Source: Pantoea phytobeneficialis (GTDB lineage: Bacteria; Pseudomonadota; Gammaproteobacteria; Enterobacterales; Enterobacteriaceae). Taken from it: DNA of 9,310 bases. The stretch spans positions 3,483,871-3,493,180 of the forward strand of contig NZ_CP024636.1 in the NCBI RefSeq assembly GCF_009728735.1, read 5' to 3'. Made by a program: the position numbers and the translations under genes. The notes beneath the pieces were generated by a model that saw only the letters and a program-made list of their open reading frames with translations, had not been told where the DNA came from and did not search any database. Of the stretch, positions 1-7,364 are shown one piece after another (the first letter of the stretch is position 1; each line of letters opens with the position of its first letter).

Positions 1-899
1 TTACCGTGTTACCCACCACGATCACCTATCGTGCGCCCCCCAGAACGCCGTGGCCGAAAACGCATGGCCCGCAGACCGCGAAAGTGGTGGGGCCAAAAGG
101 TGAATCGATCTGGACCGACCGCTATGGCCGGGTGAAGGTGAAATTCCACTGGGACCGACTGGCAAAAGGTGACGACACCAGTTCGTGCTGGGTGCGTGTC
201 TCCAGTGCCTGGGCGGGCCAGGGCTTTGGTGGGGTGCAGATCCCGCGTGTCGGCGATGAAGTGGTGGTGGATTTTATCAATGGTGACCCGGATCGCCCGC
301 TGATCATTGGCCGCGTGTATAACGAGGCGAGTATGCCACCCTGGGCGCTGCCCGCGGCGGCGACGCAGATGGGGTTTCTCAGTCGCTCGAAAGATGGCAC
401 GTCAGACACCGCCAATGCGCTGCGTTTTGAGGATAAGGCGGGCGAAGAGCAGCTATGGATCCAGGCACAGAAGAACATGGATACCAACGTAAAAAACGAC
501 GAGACCCACAGCGTTGGCGGTTCGCGTACCGTCAGTGTCACCCAGGACTACAACGGCACGGTGTCAGGTAGCCACACGGAGGCGACGCAACTGGCCCACT
601 CCCAACTGGTGGGGGGCGGTTTTATTCAGCGTGTCCAGGGGGCGATTGTGCAGGCTTCCGACAGCGGCATCCGCCTGGTGGCGGGCCAGTCGGTGCTGGA
701 ATTAGGTGCTAACGGTCAGGTCACGTTGCAATGCGTGAATTTTAATATTGATGCATCCGGCACTGGCCAGATCAACACCGGCGGAACGCTGGATCTCAAC
801 CTGAAGCAACCCGGCGCACTGCCCGCCGTAGAGCCAACCCCGGCGCAAATCCAGGACGCCGTCAAAGCGGCATTTAATCAAGGAAAAGATAACGCATGA
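1..899 (+). CDS. vgrG: VgrG type VI secretion spike protein, C-terminal part (5' end outside window)
   Basis: VgrG forms the trimeric tip of the T6SS tube and carries effectors. The frame is open to the left edge, so the GTG at position 6 is internal and the true start lies upstream; VgrGs are usually 600-800 residues and only about 299 codons are here. The visible start is a gp5-like OB-fold, with the typical IWTDRYGRVKVKFHWDR segment, a CWVRVSS strand, the IPRVGDEVVVDF strand and DPDRPLIIGRVYN. It is followed by a polar, repetitive region (VGGSRTVSVTQDY onward) expected to form the triple-stranded beta-helical needle. The tail ends in a short Pro/Ala-rich extension. The stop codon overlaps the ATG of the chaperone gene by 4 bp (ATGA), implying translational coupling. 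No enzymatic extension is present, so this VgrG probably acts as a carrier for the Rhs effector two genes downstream. Family assignment is secure. Confidence 0.95.
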   Translation, partial: TVLPTTITYRAPPRTPWPKTHGPQTAKVVGPKGESIWTDRYGRVKVKFHWDRLAKGDDTSSCWVRVSSAWAGQGFGGVQIPRVGDEVVVDFINGDPDRPLIIGRVYNEASMPPWALPAAATQMGFLSRSKDGTSDTANALRFEDKAGEEQLWIQAQKNMDTNVKNDETHSVGGSRTVSVTQDYNGTVSGSHTEATQLAHSQLVGGGFIQRVQGAIVQASDSGIRLVAGQSVLELGANGQVTLQCVNFNIDASGTGQINTGGTLDLNLKQPGALPAVEPTPAQIQDAVKAAFNQGKDNA

Positions 900-1309
900 A
901 AACCGTCCCTTTTGCCCTCTCTGAAGGGGTACTTAACCTGCCTGGCGCAGTCCAGGATCACAGCATCAATGTGTTGAAGTTCGCCGATGCGACCCTGGTG
1001 ATCACCCGTGCGTGGGATATCCCGGTGGGGGATGAGGAGCAATACCTCAGCCAGCAACTGGCCAAAATTAAACGCAATATGAAAAAGGTGGTGTTGGGGC
1101 CGGTGGTGGACAGCGACGTTGCCGGTTTACCGGCGCGTGAGGTAGCACTGCGCTTCGAAAATCAACATGTGATGGTGTATGAAAAGCTCGCCGTGGCACG
1201 AGTGAATGACCATTTGCTGGCGTTTACCTTCAGCCGGATGCAGCCGTTTGATGCGGATGCAGATGCCTTCTGGACCGCGATCAAAGCTGGTCTGCAACCG
1301 GGAGGCTGA
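896..1309 (+). CDS. DUF1795/DcrB-like Eag-type T6SS effector chaperone
   Basis: This is a 137-residue cytosolic protein of the DUF1795 (DcrB-like) family, normal in length for an Eag chaperone. Recognisable features are the N-terminal strand with DHSINVLKF, the LVITRAWDIP strand, the amphipathic helix EEQYLSQQLAKIKRNMKK, and the C-terminal segment LLAFTFSRMQPFDADADAFW. Known Eag proteins bind the hydrophobic N-terminal helices of prePAAR effectors and are needed to stabilise them and load them on VgrG. Position supports that role: it overlaps vgrG by 4 bp and is separated by only 2 bp from an rhs gene encoding a prePAAR motif and hydrophobic segments. An AAGGA (880-884) lies 11 nt before the ATG, slightly far, so coupling to vgrG translation may matter. 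Function is inferred from family and context. Confidence 0.92.
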   Translation: MKTVPFALSEGVLNLPGAVQDHSINVLKFADATLVITRAWDIPVGDEEQYLSQQLAKIKRNMKKVVLGPVVDSDVAGLPAREVALRFENQHVMVYEKLAVARVNDHLLAFTFSRMQPFDADADAFWTAIKAGLQPGG

Positions 1310-1311
1310 GG

Positions 1312-4300
1312 ATGACAGATTATCTCGCGGCGCGTATCGGCGATCCGCTGGTGCACAGTTCGGCGCTGGCGGATTTTGTCGGCGGCCTGGTGGAAGGCGC
1401 GATTGTCGCTGGCATCGTGATCGCCGCCGGAACCGGCGTTGGTGCGCTGCTGGGTGGCGTAGCAATAGCTACGCTGGTGTTCAGTGGCGGCCTGGAGACG
1501 ATCAGCAATGCGGCGGCGTCACTGGTCGACAGCCTTATTGACCCCGGACCGCCGGATGCGTTTATTGTCAGCGGATCCGGCAACGTCCATATCAAAGGGA
1601 AGCTGGCGGCGCGCGCGGCGGGTAGCGTGTCGCGCGATTATCTTAATGCGCCAGCGGCGGCTGACAATGGCATCGATTGGGCGGCGGTAGGCATGCTGGC
1701 GCTGACCGGCGTGGCGGCGGCAATGAAGACCGCGCTTAACCCCGGTGCCGCGCTGATGGCGGTAGCCGAGCGAGCCAGTCATCTCTCACTGGATGATGTT
1801 AAGGATTGGGGTAAAAACGTCTGGACCAGCCTGATGCAGCCGGTGGTGGAGAGCGCCAGTCCGTATGCGACTCCGCTGCCGCTCGATACCGTGACCTGCA
1901 CCAAAGGTCATATGGTCACCAGCAGCAATTTTATTGCGCAGGGTTCGAAAAAGGTACTGATCAACAATCAACCCGCCGCACGTAACGGACACAAAAGTAC
2001 CTGCGAAGCGGAAATCAAACTGAGTGAAAATCCGCGGGTGCGCATCGGTGGCGATACCATTACGGTTCGTGACATCCACAGCGGTAAAAATATCTGGGCG
2101 TACATGGCGGGGAACCTGATCGGCGGTGCGCTGGTGGGTATCCTGCCGGAGCTGTACCGCTTTGGCTTCAGCCGCTTGATTTTGCGCGATCTGGCAAAAG
2201 AAACGATCTGCCCGATTTTCGGCAACATTGGCATGGAAGCCGCTGTCCAGACCTTACACCCGGTAAATATCGCCACCGGGGCCAAAATCCTCGCACGCGA
2301 AGAGGATCTCGATTTTGTCCTGCCGGATCGTATGCCGCTCTACTGGCAGCGTATCTACCACAGCCGCAATCTGGCTACCGGTATGCTCGGTACTGGCTGG
2401 ATGCTGCCGTTTGAAGTTCGCCTCTGGCGCTTGCCGGATAATCAACTGATCTACCAGGACATGACCGGACGCGAGCTGGGCATGGGGGAGGTCAACCCTG
2501 GCGATGTGATTGATTTCCAGCAGGAGGGGCTGAAGCTGTTTTGCAGCCCGAATGGCGCGATGGTGATGCAGACCAGCGAAGGTGAGCATCAGTTGTTTGA
2601 GCCGGATCCAACGCGACCGGGCGAGTGGCGCATCCATCGTCTCTATGACCGCCACGAAAACGTACAGCATTTTAGCTGGAATGATGAAGGCAAACTGGTT
2701 CGTATCTCCAGCGATAACGACGCGCTGGATGTGGAACTGGAATATGGCACGCATTCCGGGCGTCTGAGCGCGGTTTACCAGATTGCGGCAGGGGCACGTC
2801 ATCTGCTGGTTACCTACGGTTATAACGACCAGGGGCAACTGACGACCGTGACGGACGCCGACGCTATCGTCACTCGTCGCTACGGCTGGGATCAGGCGAG
2901 CGATATGATGGCATGGCACAGCTATGCGACCGGGCTAACGATCCGGTATCAGTGGCGGCCTGCACACAACTCACGGCACTGGCGCGTCCATGCGTATCAG
3001 GTGTGCGACGAACGGGATGAGGTGCTGGAGAGCTGGCGCATTGAGACAGATGAGCAGCAGCGCTTTGCGCGTGTCAGCAATGATGAAGGCGTTAGCAGCG
3101 AGCACCACTGGGACGCCCTCAGCCGTATTACCGCCTGGAGCGACCCACACGGTGGAGACTGGTCGTTCGACTGGGCGGCGAACAGCGAACAGCTGCTGGC
3201 GATGACGCAGCCAGGCGGTGCACGCTGGGAATACGCCTGGGATGAACGCGGTAATATGACGATGGAGCGCGACCCACTGGATCGCACCCGCATCACCACC
3301 TGGCATCCGCTGTACGCGCTGCCGCTCAAGGAGGTACTGCCGGACGGCGCATTGTGGCAATACGACTACAATCTGGCGGGTGATGTGGTCGCGTTGACCG
3401 ATCCCGCAGGCGGCGTTACCCGTTTTGAATGGAATGAACAGGGCGATCTGACGCGACGTATCGATGCGCTGGAAAACAGCCATCAATTCTGGTGGGACAT
3501 GCGCGGGCAGTTGATCCGTGAAGAGGACTGCTCGGGCTATCAAAGCCAGCGGCAGTACGATGCCTGTGGAAAATTGATCAGCACTACCGATGCACTGGGT
3601 AACACCGATCGCTACCAGTGGAGCGCAGCGGGACGCCTGCAAACCTATGTTCGCGCCGACGGGCGGGAAACGCTGTTTAAGTACAACCAGGCCGGGTTGC
3701 TATGCGGTCAGAATATTGATGGCATGCTGGAACGCAGGGTAACGCTCAATGCGCGCGGTCAGGTGATTGAGGCGGTTGATCCCGCCGGACAGGTGACTCG
3801 CTATGACTTCAACCGGGCCGGACGGTTGGTGACACTAACCAACGGCAACCGACAGCAGTGGCATTTTGACTACACGCCAGCCGGACTGCTCACGCAGCAG
3901 CAGGACTACGCCGGACGTAAAACCGAATACCAGTACAACGGCGTGCAGCAGGTGGAGACGTTGATCCGTCACCCTGTGCGCGACAGTCAACTGGCACCAA
4001 CGGTGGTGAATTATGAATACGATGTTCTGGGCAGGATGGCGGCGCGCGAAACGCCGCAGCACCGCACCGAGTATCGCTACCATGCTCTGAGCATCGAGAT
4101 CCACCGCTTCTCATACGATGCATGGCGCCAGGCCATCATCAACGAGTGTGAACCGACTGGCGCGGAAGTGATGGTATTCCAACGCGACCCGTTAGGTCGG
4201 CTGGTCAGTGAACAGAATCATTCTGGCGAATATCGCCACCAGTATGATGCGCTGGGCAACCTGAGCGCTTCTGTGTACCCCGATGGGCGTGAAATGCAGT

Positions 4301-5781
4301 ACCTGCGCTATGGTACCGGTCATCTGTTGGAGATGCAGTTAACGTTAGGTGGGCGTACGCATGCGCTGGCGGGCTATCAGCGTGACCGTCTGCATCGCGA
4401 AACGCATCGCACCCAGGGTGAACTGGAACTGGAGACGCAGTACGACATTGCCGGGCGCATTACCCAGCGTCGCAGCGTCGATAATTTGCGCCAGCGGCTG
4501 GTGTCGGAACGGCGTTATCAGTGGGATCGCGCTGACCAAATCATTCGCCAGATTGTCACCGATGGCGCACCTTCCAGCCCGGCAGAAAAATACAGTCAGT
4601 CTTTATGGGGCTATGATGCCGCAGGCAGAATGACGCGCAGCATTCAGCCGGGCGGCGAGGAACGTTTCTGGTATGACGCGGCGGATAACCGCACCAGCGA
4701 AGATCTGCATCCGGTGTGGGATAACCTGTTGAAGCGCCTGGAAGGCATTCGCTGGGAATACGACGGTTTTGGTCGTATAACCGAACGACATGATAGCCAG
4801 CGCGGCATTGTGCAGCATTTTAGTTACGACGATGAACACCGCATTTGCGAGGTGTTGATTGAGGGGGATGCCGAATATACCCGCGCGCAGTATCAGTACG
4901 ATGCGCTGGGCCGTCGCATCGGCAAGCAGGTGTGGCGGCGCAATGCGGTGCAGCCCGAATGCACGCATTACGCGTGGTCCGGCATGCAGATGGTGGGTGA
5001 GCACAGCGACAGCAAACCCGAAGCTGCGGTGCAGTATGTCTATGCTGAAAACAGCTACGAACCGATAGCGCGCATCGACAGTTATCAGCAACACGCTGAG
5101 GTTTACTGGTATCACACCGAGATCAATGGGTTGCCAGACCGGGTGACAAATAATTGCGGTGACACTGTCTGGCAGGGGGTGTTTTCCGCCTGGGGACGCA
5201 CCACACGAGAACGCACTGGTGTTGACTGGGATGTGCCGCAGAACCTGCGCTTCCAGGGGCAGTACCTTGACCGCGAAACCGGTCTGCACTATAACACTTT
5301 CCGGTACTATGACCCGTGCGGCGGGCGTTACACCCAGTTGGACCCGATAGGGTTAGCGGGTGGATTGAATAATTATACTTACGTGACAGACCCTATAGGT
5401 TGGGTAGATCCTATGGGTTGGAAAGGATGTAGTGTCCGTGAGGGAGATGGCGTTACTCACGATATCGTGCTGGTACTTACTCATAAAGAATACAAGCAAA
5501 CATTCGGTCATATTAAAGATGTTATTTTCAGTGATAAACGCGATATATTCACTATAGATAGAGCATCTGCCAGCATAAACAGAGCTGAATCGCTTAAAGG
5601 AATCCCTACCTTAAAAGGATATGACCGAGATGAGTTCCCAATGGCGATGTTCAGAGAGGGGGGGAAAGGTGCAAGTGTGCGGTACATTGATCCAAGTGAT
5701 AACCGAGGTGCGGGCTCTTCAATAGCAAATGCCTTAAAACCGTTCCCTGATGGTACTAAAGTAAAAATTGTCGTTGAATAA
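1312..5781 (+). CDS. rhs: prePAAR/PAAR Rhs T6SS effector with C-terminal NucA/NucB-like DNase tip
   Basis: This polymorphic T6SS effector has 1489 residues. Residues 6-15 (AARIGDPLVH) match the prePAAR pattern AARxxDxxxH exactly. Hydrophobic segments lie at about 24-60 and 124-153, the expected Eag clients. PAAR-like parts lie at about 79-115 and 185-245, with Cys196, His200, His227 and Cys231 as candidate zinc ligands; a weaker hydrophobic stretch is at 264-278. RHS/YD repeats (YDFNRAGRL, YDALGNL, YDALGRR) fill about 330-1300 and should build the closed shell that encloses the toxin. The conserved core end runs from LRFQGQYLD (1312) to DPIGL (1344-1348) and DPMGW (1366-1370), the site where Rhs proteins cut off their tip. 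Residues 1374-1489 are the toxin. The start is set by GGAGG (1301-1305) 6 nt before the ATG, 2 bp after the chaperone stop. Base composition turns AT-rich near 5355, at the core/tip junction, as expected for a swapped tip. Confidence 0.95.
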   Translation: MTDYLAARIGDPLVHSSALADFVGGLVEGAIVAGIVIAAGTGVGALLGGVAIATLVFSGGLETISNAAASLVDSLIDPGPPDAFIVSGSGNVHIKGKLAARAAGSVSRDYLNAPAAADNGIDWAAVGMLALTGVAAAMKTALNPGAALMAVAERASHLSLDDVKDWGKNVWTSLMQPVVESASPYATPLPLDTVTCTKGHMVTSSNFIAQGSKKVLINNQPAARNGHKSTCEAEIKLSENPRVRIGGDTITVRDIHSGKNIWAYMAGNLIGGALVGILPELYRFGFSRLILRDLAKETICPIFGNIGMEAAVQTLHPVNIATGAKILAREEDLDFVLPDRMPLYWQRIYHSRNLATGMLGTGWMLPFEVRLWRLPDNQLIYQDMTGRELGMGEVNPGDVIDFQQEGLKLFCSPNGAMVMQTSEGEHQLFEPDPTRPGEWRIHRLYDRHENVQHFSWNDEGKLVRISSDNDALDVELEYGTHSGRLSAVYQIAAGARHLLVTYGYNDQGQLTTVTDADAIVTRRYGWDQASDMMAWHSYATGLTIRYQWRPAHNSRHWRVHAYQVCDERDEVLESWRIETDEQQRFARVSNDEGVSSEHHWDALSRITAWSDPHGGDWSFDWAANSEQLLAMTQPGGARWEYAWDERGNMTMERDPLDRTRITTWHPLYALPLKEVLPDGALWQYDYNLAGDVVALTDPAGGVTRFEWNEQGDLTRRIDALENSHQFWWDMRGQLIREEDCSGYQSQRQYDACGKLISTTDALGNTDRYQWSAAGRLQTYVRADGRETLFKYNQAGLLCGQNIDGMLERRVTLNARGQVIEAVDPAGQVTRYDFNRAGRLVTLTNGNRQQWHFDYTPAGLLTQQQDYAGRKTEYQYNGVQQVETLIRHPVRDSQLAPTVVNYEYDVLGRMAARETPQHRTEYRYHALSIEIHRFSYDAWRQAIINECEPTGAEVMVFQRDPLGRLVSEQNHSGEYRHQYDALGNLSASVYPDGREMQYLRYGTGHLLEMQLTLGGRTHALAGYQRDRLHRETHRTQGELELETQYDIAGRITQRRSVDNLRQRLVSERRYQWDRADQIIRQIVTDGAPSSPAEKYSQSLWGYDAAGRMTRSIQPGGEERFWYDAADNRTSEDLHPVWDNLLKRLEGIRWEYDGFGRITERHDSQRGIVQHFSYDDEHRICEVLIEGDAEYTRAQYQYDALGRRIGKQVWRRNAVQPECTHYAWSGMQMVGEHSDSKPEAAVQYVYAENSYEPIARIDSYQQHAEVYWYHTEINGLPDRVTNNCGDTVWQGVFSAWGRTTRERTGVDWDVPQNLRFQGQYLDRETGLHYNTFRYYDPCGGRYTQLDPIGLAGGLNNYTYVTDPIGWVDPMGWKGCSVREGDGVTHDIVLVLTHKEYKQTFGHIKDVIFSDKRDIFTIDRASASINRAESLKGIPTLKGYDRDEFPMAMFREGGKGASVRYIDPSDNRGAGSSIANALKPFPDGTKVKIVVE
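4948..5354 (+). repeat. Rhs core-end repeat, copy 1 (inside active rhs)
   Basis: This stretch, coding for the end of the conserved core, recurs at 8190-8596 in the same orientation with a constant offset of 3242 bp. By eye about 40 of 407 positions differ, roughly 90% identity, mostly at synonymous positions. The last 89 bp (5266-5354) are identical in both copies. Beyond 5354 the two diverge in DNA but still encode alignable protein up to the shared Gly-Cys-Ser, where the unrelated toxins begin. The repeat gives the homology needed for recombination between the active gene and the displaced tip. Confidence 0.95.
5431..5781 (+). other. Rhs C-terminal toxin domain, NucA/NucB-type deoxyribonuclease (part of the rhs gene)
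   Basis: These 116 residues follow the Rhs self-cleavage region. The last 52 resemble the secreted Bacillus nucleases NucA and NucB: DRDEFPMAMF (1438-1447), REGGKGASVRY (1448-1458), the DPSDNRGAGS block (1460-1469) and a PDGTKVKIVV end (1479-1488). In that family the acidic DRDE and EGG residues and the DNRGAGS segment form the metal-dependent active site, and all are kept here, so the tip should be an active non-specific DNase. The family match is from memory of its consensus. The predicted role is to degrade the genome of competitor cells after injection. Codon use is AT-rich, unlike the preceding core. Confidence 0.85.
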
Positions 5782-5792
5782 GAAGGTTTGGA

Positions 5793-6407
5793 ATGAAATT
5801 TGACAATATTATTACAGAATTATCTGAGAAAACCTCTTCTTTAAAATCGAAGATTGAGAGTATTCCAGCGAAAAATTTAAAAACTGGAAAGATGGTACTG
5901 GAGTCATTATCAAAACTTGCATTTATTCAATATGTGAATGATGAATTTGATGATGCTGAAATTATATCTGAAAAATTATCTTCTATTGGGTTTGATAATG
6001 ATTATGATTATTGGACTTGGATCGAGTTTTCGATTTCTCTGAGAGCACAGTTGGCACTGTTGAAGCAGGATGATGAAAAATATAACGATTCTGTTTTGAA
6101 AATAAAGAGTGTTTTAGATTCCGGCGAGGGCATGCTCAAAAAAATAAGAAATAATGTTCATAATCGCTTTATGGCAGGAGAAGGCGTTGAATTAGCTGAG
6201 TCAGTTGCTAGCGGAGAAAACAAAGATTTAGCCATCTCTTTTGACTTGAGACTAGTCTATTTAATGAAGTTGATTAAAATTAAAGTATTAGGTGGTTCAC
6301 CTGAGTACTCTATTAATAAGGTTGAGAGGGATATAGAGGATAACTTATCTTCTATGCGGGGGTTGTTAAATAAATCGTCAATTAGTAAAGTAAAGCCTTT
6401 TTCTTGA
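5793..6407 (+). CDS. Presumed cognate immunity protein for the NucA/NucB-type Rhs tip
   Basis: This is a 204-residue, AT-rich gene whose ATG lies 11 nt after the rhs stop; an AAGAAGG just upstream of the ATG serves as ribosome binding site. The product is polar and looks almost entirely helical (for example IITELSEKTSSLKSKIESIP, then NLKTGKMVLESLSKLAFIQY), with no signal peptide or membrane segment, so it should be cytoplasmic. It has no obvious catalytic motif. A gene directly after an Rhs tip is normally its immunity gene, so it is inferred to bind and block the DNase tip and protect the producer and its sisters. It may belong to the helical family listed as DUF6707, but that is unverified memory. 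The function rests on position. A hairpin terminator follows 10 nt after the stop. Confidence 0.8.
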   Translation: MKFDNIITELSEKTSSLKSKIESIPAKNLKTGKMVLESLSKLAFIQYVNDEFDDAEIISEKLSSIGFDNDYDYWTWIEFSISLRAQLALLKQDDEKYNDSVLKIKSVLDSGEGMLKKIRNNVHNRFMAGEGVELAESVASGENKDLAISFDLRLVYLMKLIKIKVLGGSPEYSINKVERDIEDNLSSMRGLLNKSSISKVKPFS

Positions 6408-6416
6408 TTTTTTATT

Positions 6417-6450
6417 GGTCAGTTTTAAATGATTACGGAACTGACCTTTT
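6417..6450 (+). terminator. Rho-independent terminator after the first immunity gene
   Basis: A perfect 8-bp inverted repeat, GGTCAGTT (6417-6424) with AACTGACC (6439-6446), encloses a 14-nt loop and is followed directly by TTTT. It lies 10 nt after the immunity stop codon. The T tract is short, so termination may be partial. It would end the vgrG-eag-rhs-immunity transcript and separate it from the orphan genes downstream. Confidence 0.6.
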
Positions 6451-6504
6451 ACAATGAAGGGTTTGTGTTGACTCTGTCTATATTTAGAATTCATACTTCT
6501 AGCT

Positions 6505-6530
6505 AATATTAATATCATTGCATTAATATT
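6505..6530. repeat. 9-bp inverted repeat in the AT-rich gap before the second immunity gene
   Basis: AATATTAAT (6505-6513) and ATTAATATT (6522-6530) are perfect inverted copies separated by 8 nt. They lie in a 233-bp gene-free stretch (6408-6640) that otherwise holds the terminator, two GAATTC sites, and a possible promoter: TTGACT at 6468-6473 and CATACT at 6492-6497, 18 nt apart, with a weak -10. The repeat sits just downstream of that possible promoter, where an operator could be, but in so AT-rich a stretch chance is a real explanation. Confidence 0.35.
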
Positions 6531-6640
6531 TTCAATAGTAATGGTAAATATTGAATTCTTTAGCAAGTGAATTTGAACAATTCTGAGTTGTGCAAAATTA
6601 AGCGATGTGAAACGAATTTACCTCTTAACAAAAGCAAGAT

Positions 6641-7084
6641 ATGACTAATAAATTCTCTTTTTCAACGGATACTGCGACGTTATCTGTTTTTGACGTGGCT
6701 TCTTTAAAGCACAGAGTTAATGATGATCCTGATTGGTGGAGTATTCCTGATGATGAAGTAGGTGAAATTAATAAAGGGAATGTTCTATTTTTAAACCTTG
6801 GCAGTGATGGTGACTACACGGTTGAAATTTGTGATGATCTTAAAGACGGATATGGGTCACTGTTTTTGAATATTCCAGTTGGGAAGGTGTTTATTGGTGC
6901 CGGTGAGGATACTAGTGGCGGAGATCTTGAGCCTGATGGTTCAGATTATATGTCAGGCATTTTCTTTGAGCTCTCACCTGGGTTCTATGAAGTTAAGTTT
7001 AAAAAAGAAAGATATGATATTTTGTTGTCATTCATAAAATCGAATCGTAGCAGTAATAATATTAATGATTTGATTAGGTTGTAA
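6641..7084 (+). CDS. Orphan immunity-like protein, 147 aa
   Basis: This is a small acidic cytoplasmic protein with no signal peptide or membrane segment. It starts MTNKFSFSTDTATLSVFD, and continues with a DPDWWSIPDDEVGEIN segment and a beta-rich middle (NVLFLNLGSDGDYTVEI, LFLNIPVGKVFIG, GIFFELSPGFYEVKF). It has the look of small immunity proteins found behind Rhs and other polymorphic toxins, and may belong to DUF6386; that name is from memory and unverified. No intact toxin gene lies just upstream: the preceding 233 bp hold a terminator and AT-rich DNA. I therefore infer an orphan immunity gene kept from an earlier tip or acquired for protection against neighbours. The ribosome binding site is weak (AAGCAAG). 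Codon use is AT-rich like the first immunity gene and unlike the Rhs core. A clear terminator follows 68 nt after the stop. Confidence 0.7.
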   Translation: MTNKFSFSTDTATLSVFDVASLKHRVNDDPDWWSIPDDEVGEINKGNVLFLNLGSDGDYTVEICDDLKDGYGSLFLNIPVGKVFIGAGEDTSGGDLEPDGSDYMSGIFFELSPGFYEVKFKKERYDILLSFIKSNRSSNNINDLIRL

Positions 7085-7152
7085 TATACTAATACAGAAC
7101 TTCCTAAGGAAAGTATTTAGTGTAAAGTAAAAGTAATAAAGAACTATAAATG

Positions 7153-7190
7153 AAGCTGGAAGTGGTCAGAATGATCCTTCCGGCTTTTTT
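7153..7190 (+). terminator. Rho-independent terminator after the second immunity gene (cassette-end hairpin A)
   Basis: AAGCTGGAAG (7153-7162) pairs with CTTCCGGCTT (7177-7186), with one G-T wobble, around a 14-nt loop, and the right arm runs into a tract of seven T (7185-7191). This is a textbook intrinsic terminator for the gene ending at 7084. It aligns without gaps to the hairpin at 7984-8018 (24 of 35 positions), which follows the third immunity gene. Confidence 0.8.
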
Positions 7191-7197
7191 TGACCAC

Positions 7198-7341
7198 TCA
7201 TTGCCACGACATATTAATAGTGTTAAGTGTAATGGTGAAGTTGGAACTCTTTGGCCGGGGCATCGGGGTAACTTTGAAAATGCAGGTAAAGGACGCCTAA
7301 TCGATCGTGTGGCAACACGAACAAGAATGGTTAAGTGTTGA
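7198..7341 (+). pseudogene. Possible C-terminal remnant of a lost toxin, upstream of the SUKH immunity gene
   Basis: A short frame, richer in GC than the flanking DNA, runs from the terminator to a TGA at 7339-7341 and ends GNFENAGKGRLIDRVATRTR followed by MVKC. It stops 23 nt before the SUKH-type immunity start, the spacing expected between a toxin and its immunity gene. The only ATG in frame (7150) lies inside the terminator hairpin and has no ribosome binding site, so it is unlikely to be an independent gene. I do not recognise the family. The reading as the tail of a deleted Rhs tip is inference from position and composition. Confidence 0.35.
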
Positions 7342-7364
7342 ACTTAATATTTTCAGAGGTGATT

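Noticed and set aside
6..8. GTG as start of the first gene
   Set aside because: The frame is open to the window edge and the protein lacks the N-terminal two thirds of VgrG, so this codon is internal.
2254..5289. Long minus-strand open frames (for example 2254-2919, 2971-3642, 4603-5289)
   Set aside because: They lie opposite the GC-rich rhs core, show no recognisable domain or ribosome binding site, and are shadows of the RHS repeats.
6378..6566. Minus-strand 62-aa frame
   Set aside because: It covers a terminator and AT-rich gap, has low-complexity composition and no ribosome binding site.
7150..7341. Independent 63-aa gene
   Set aside because: Its ATG sits within the terminator hairpin without a ribosome binding site; the downstream part is better read as a possible toxin remnant.
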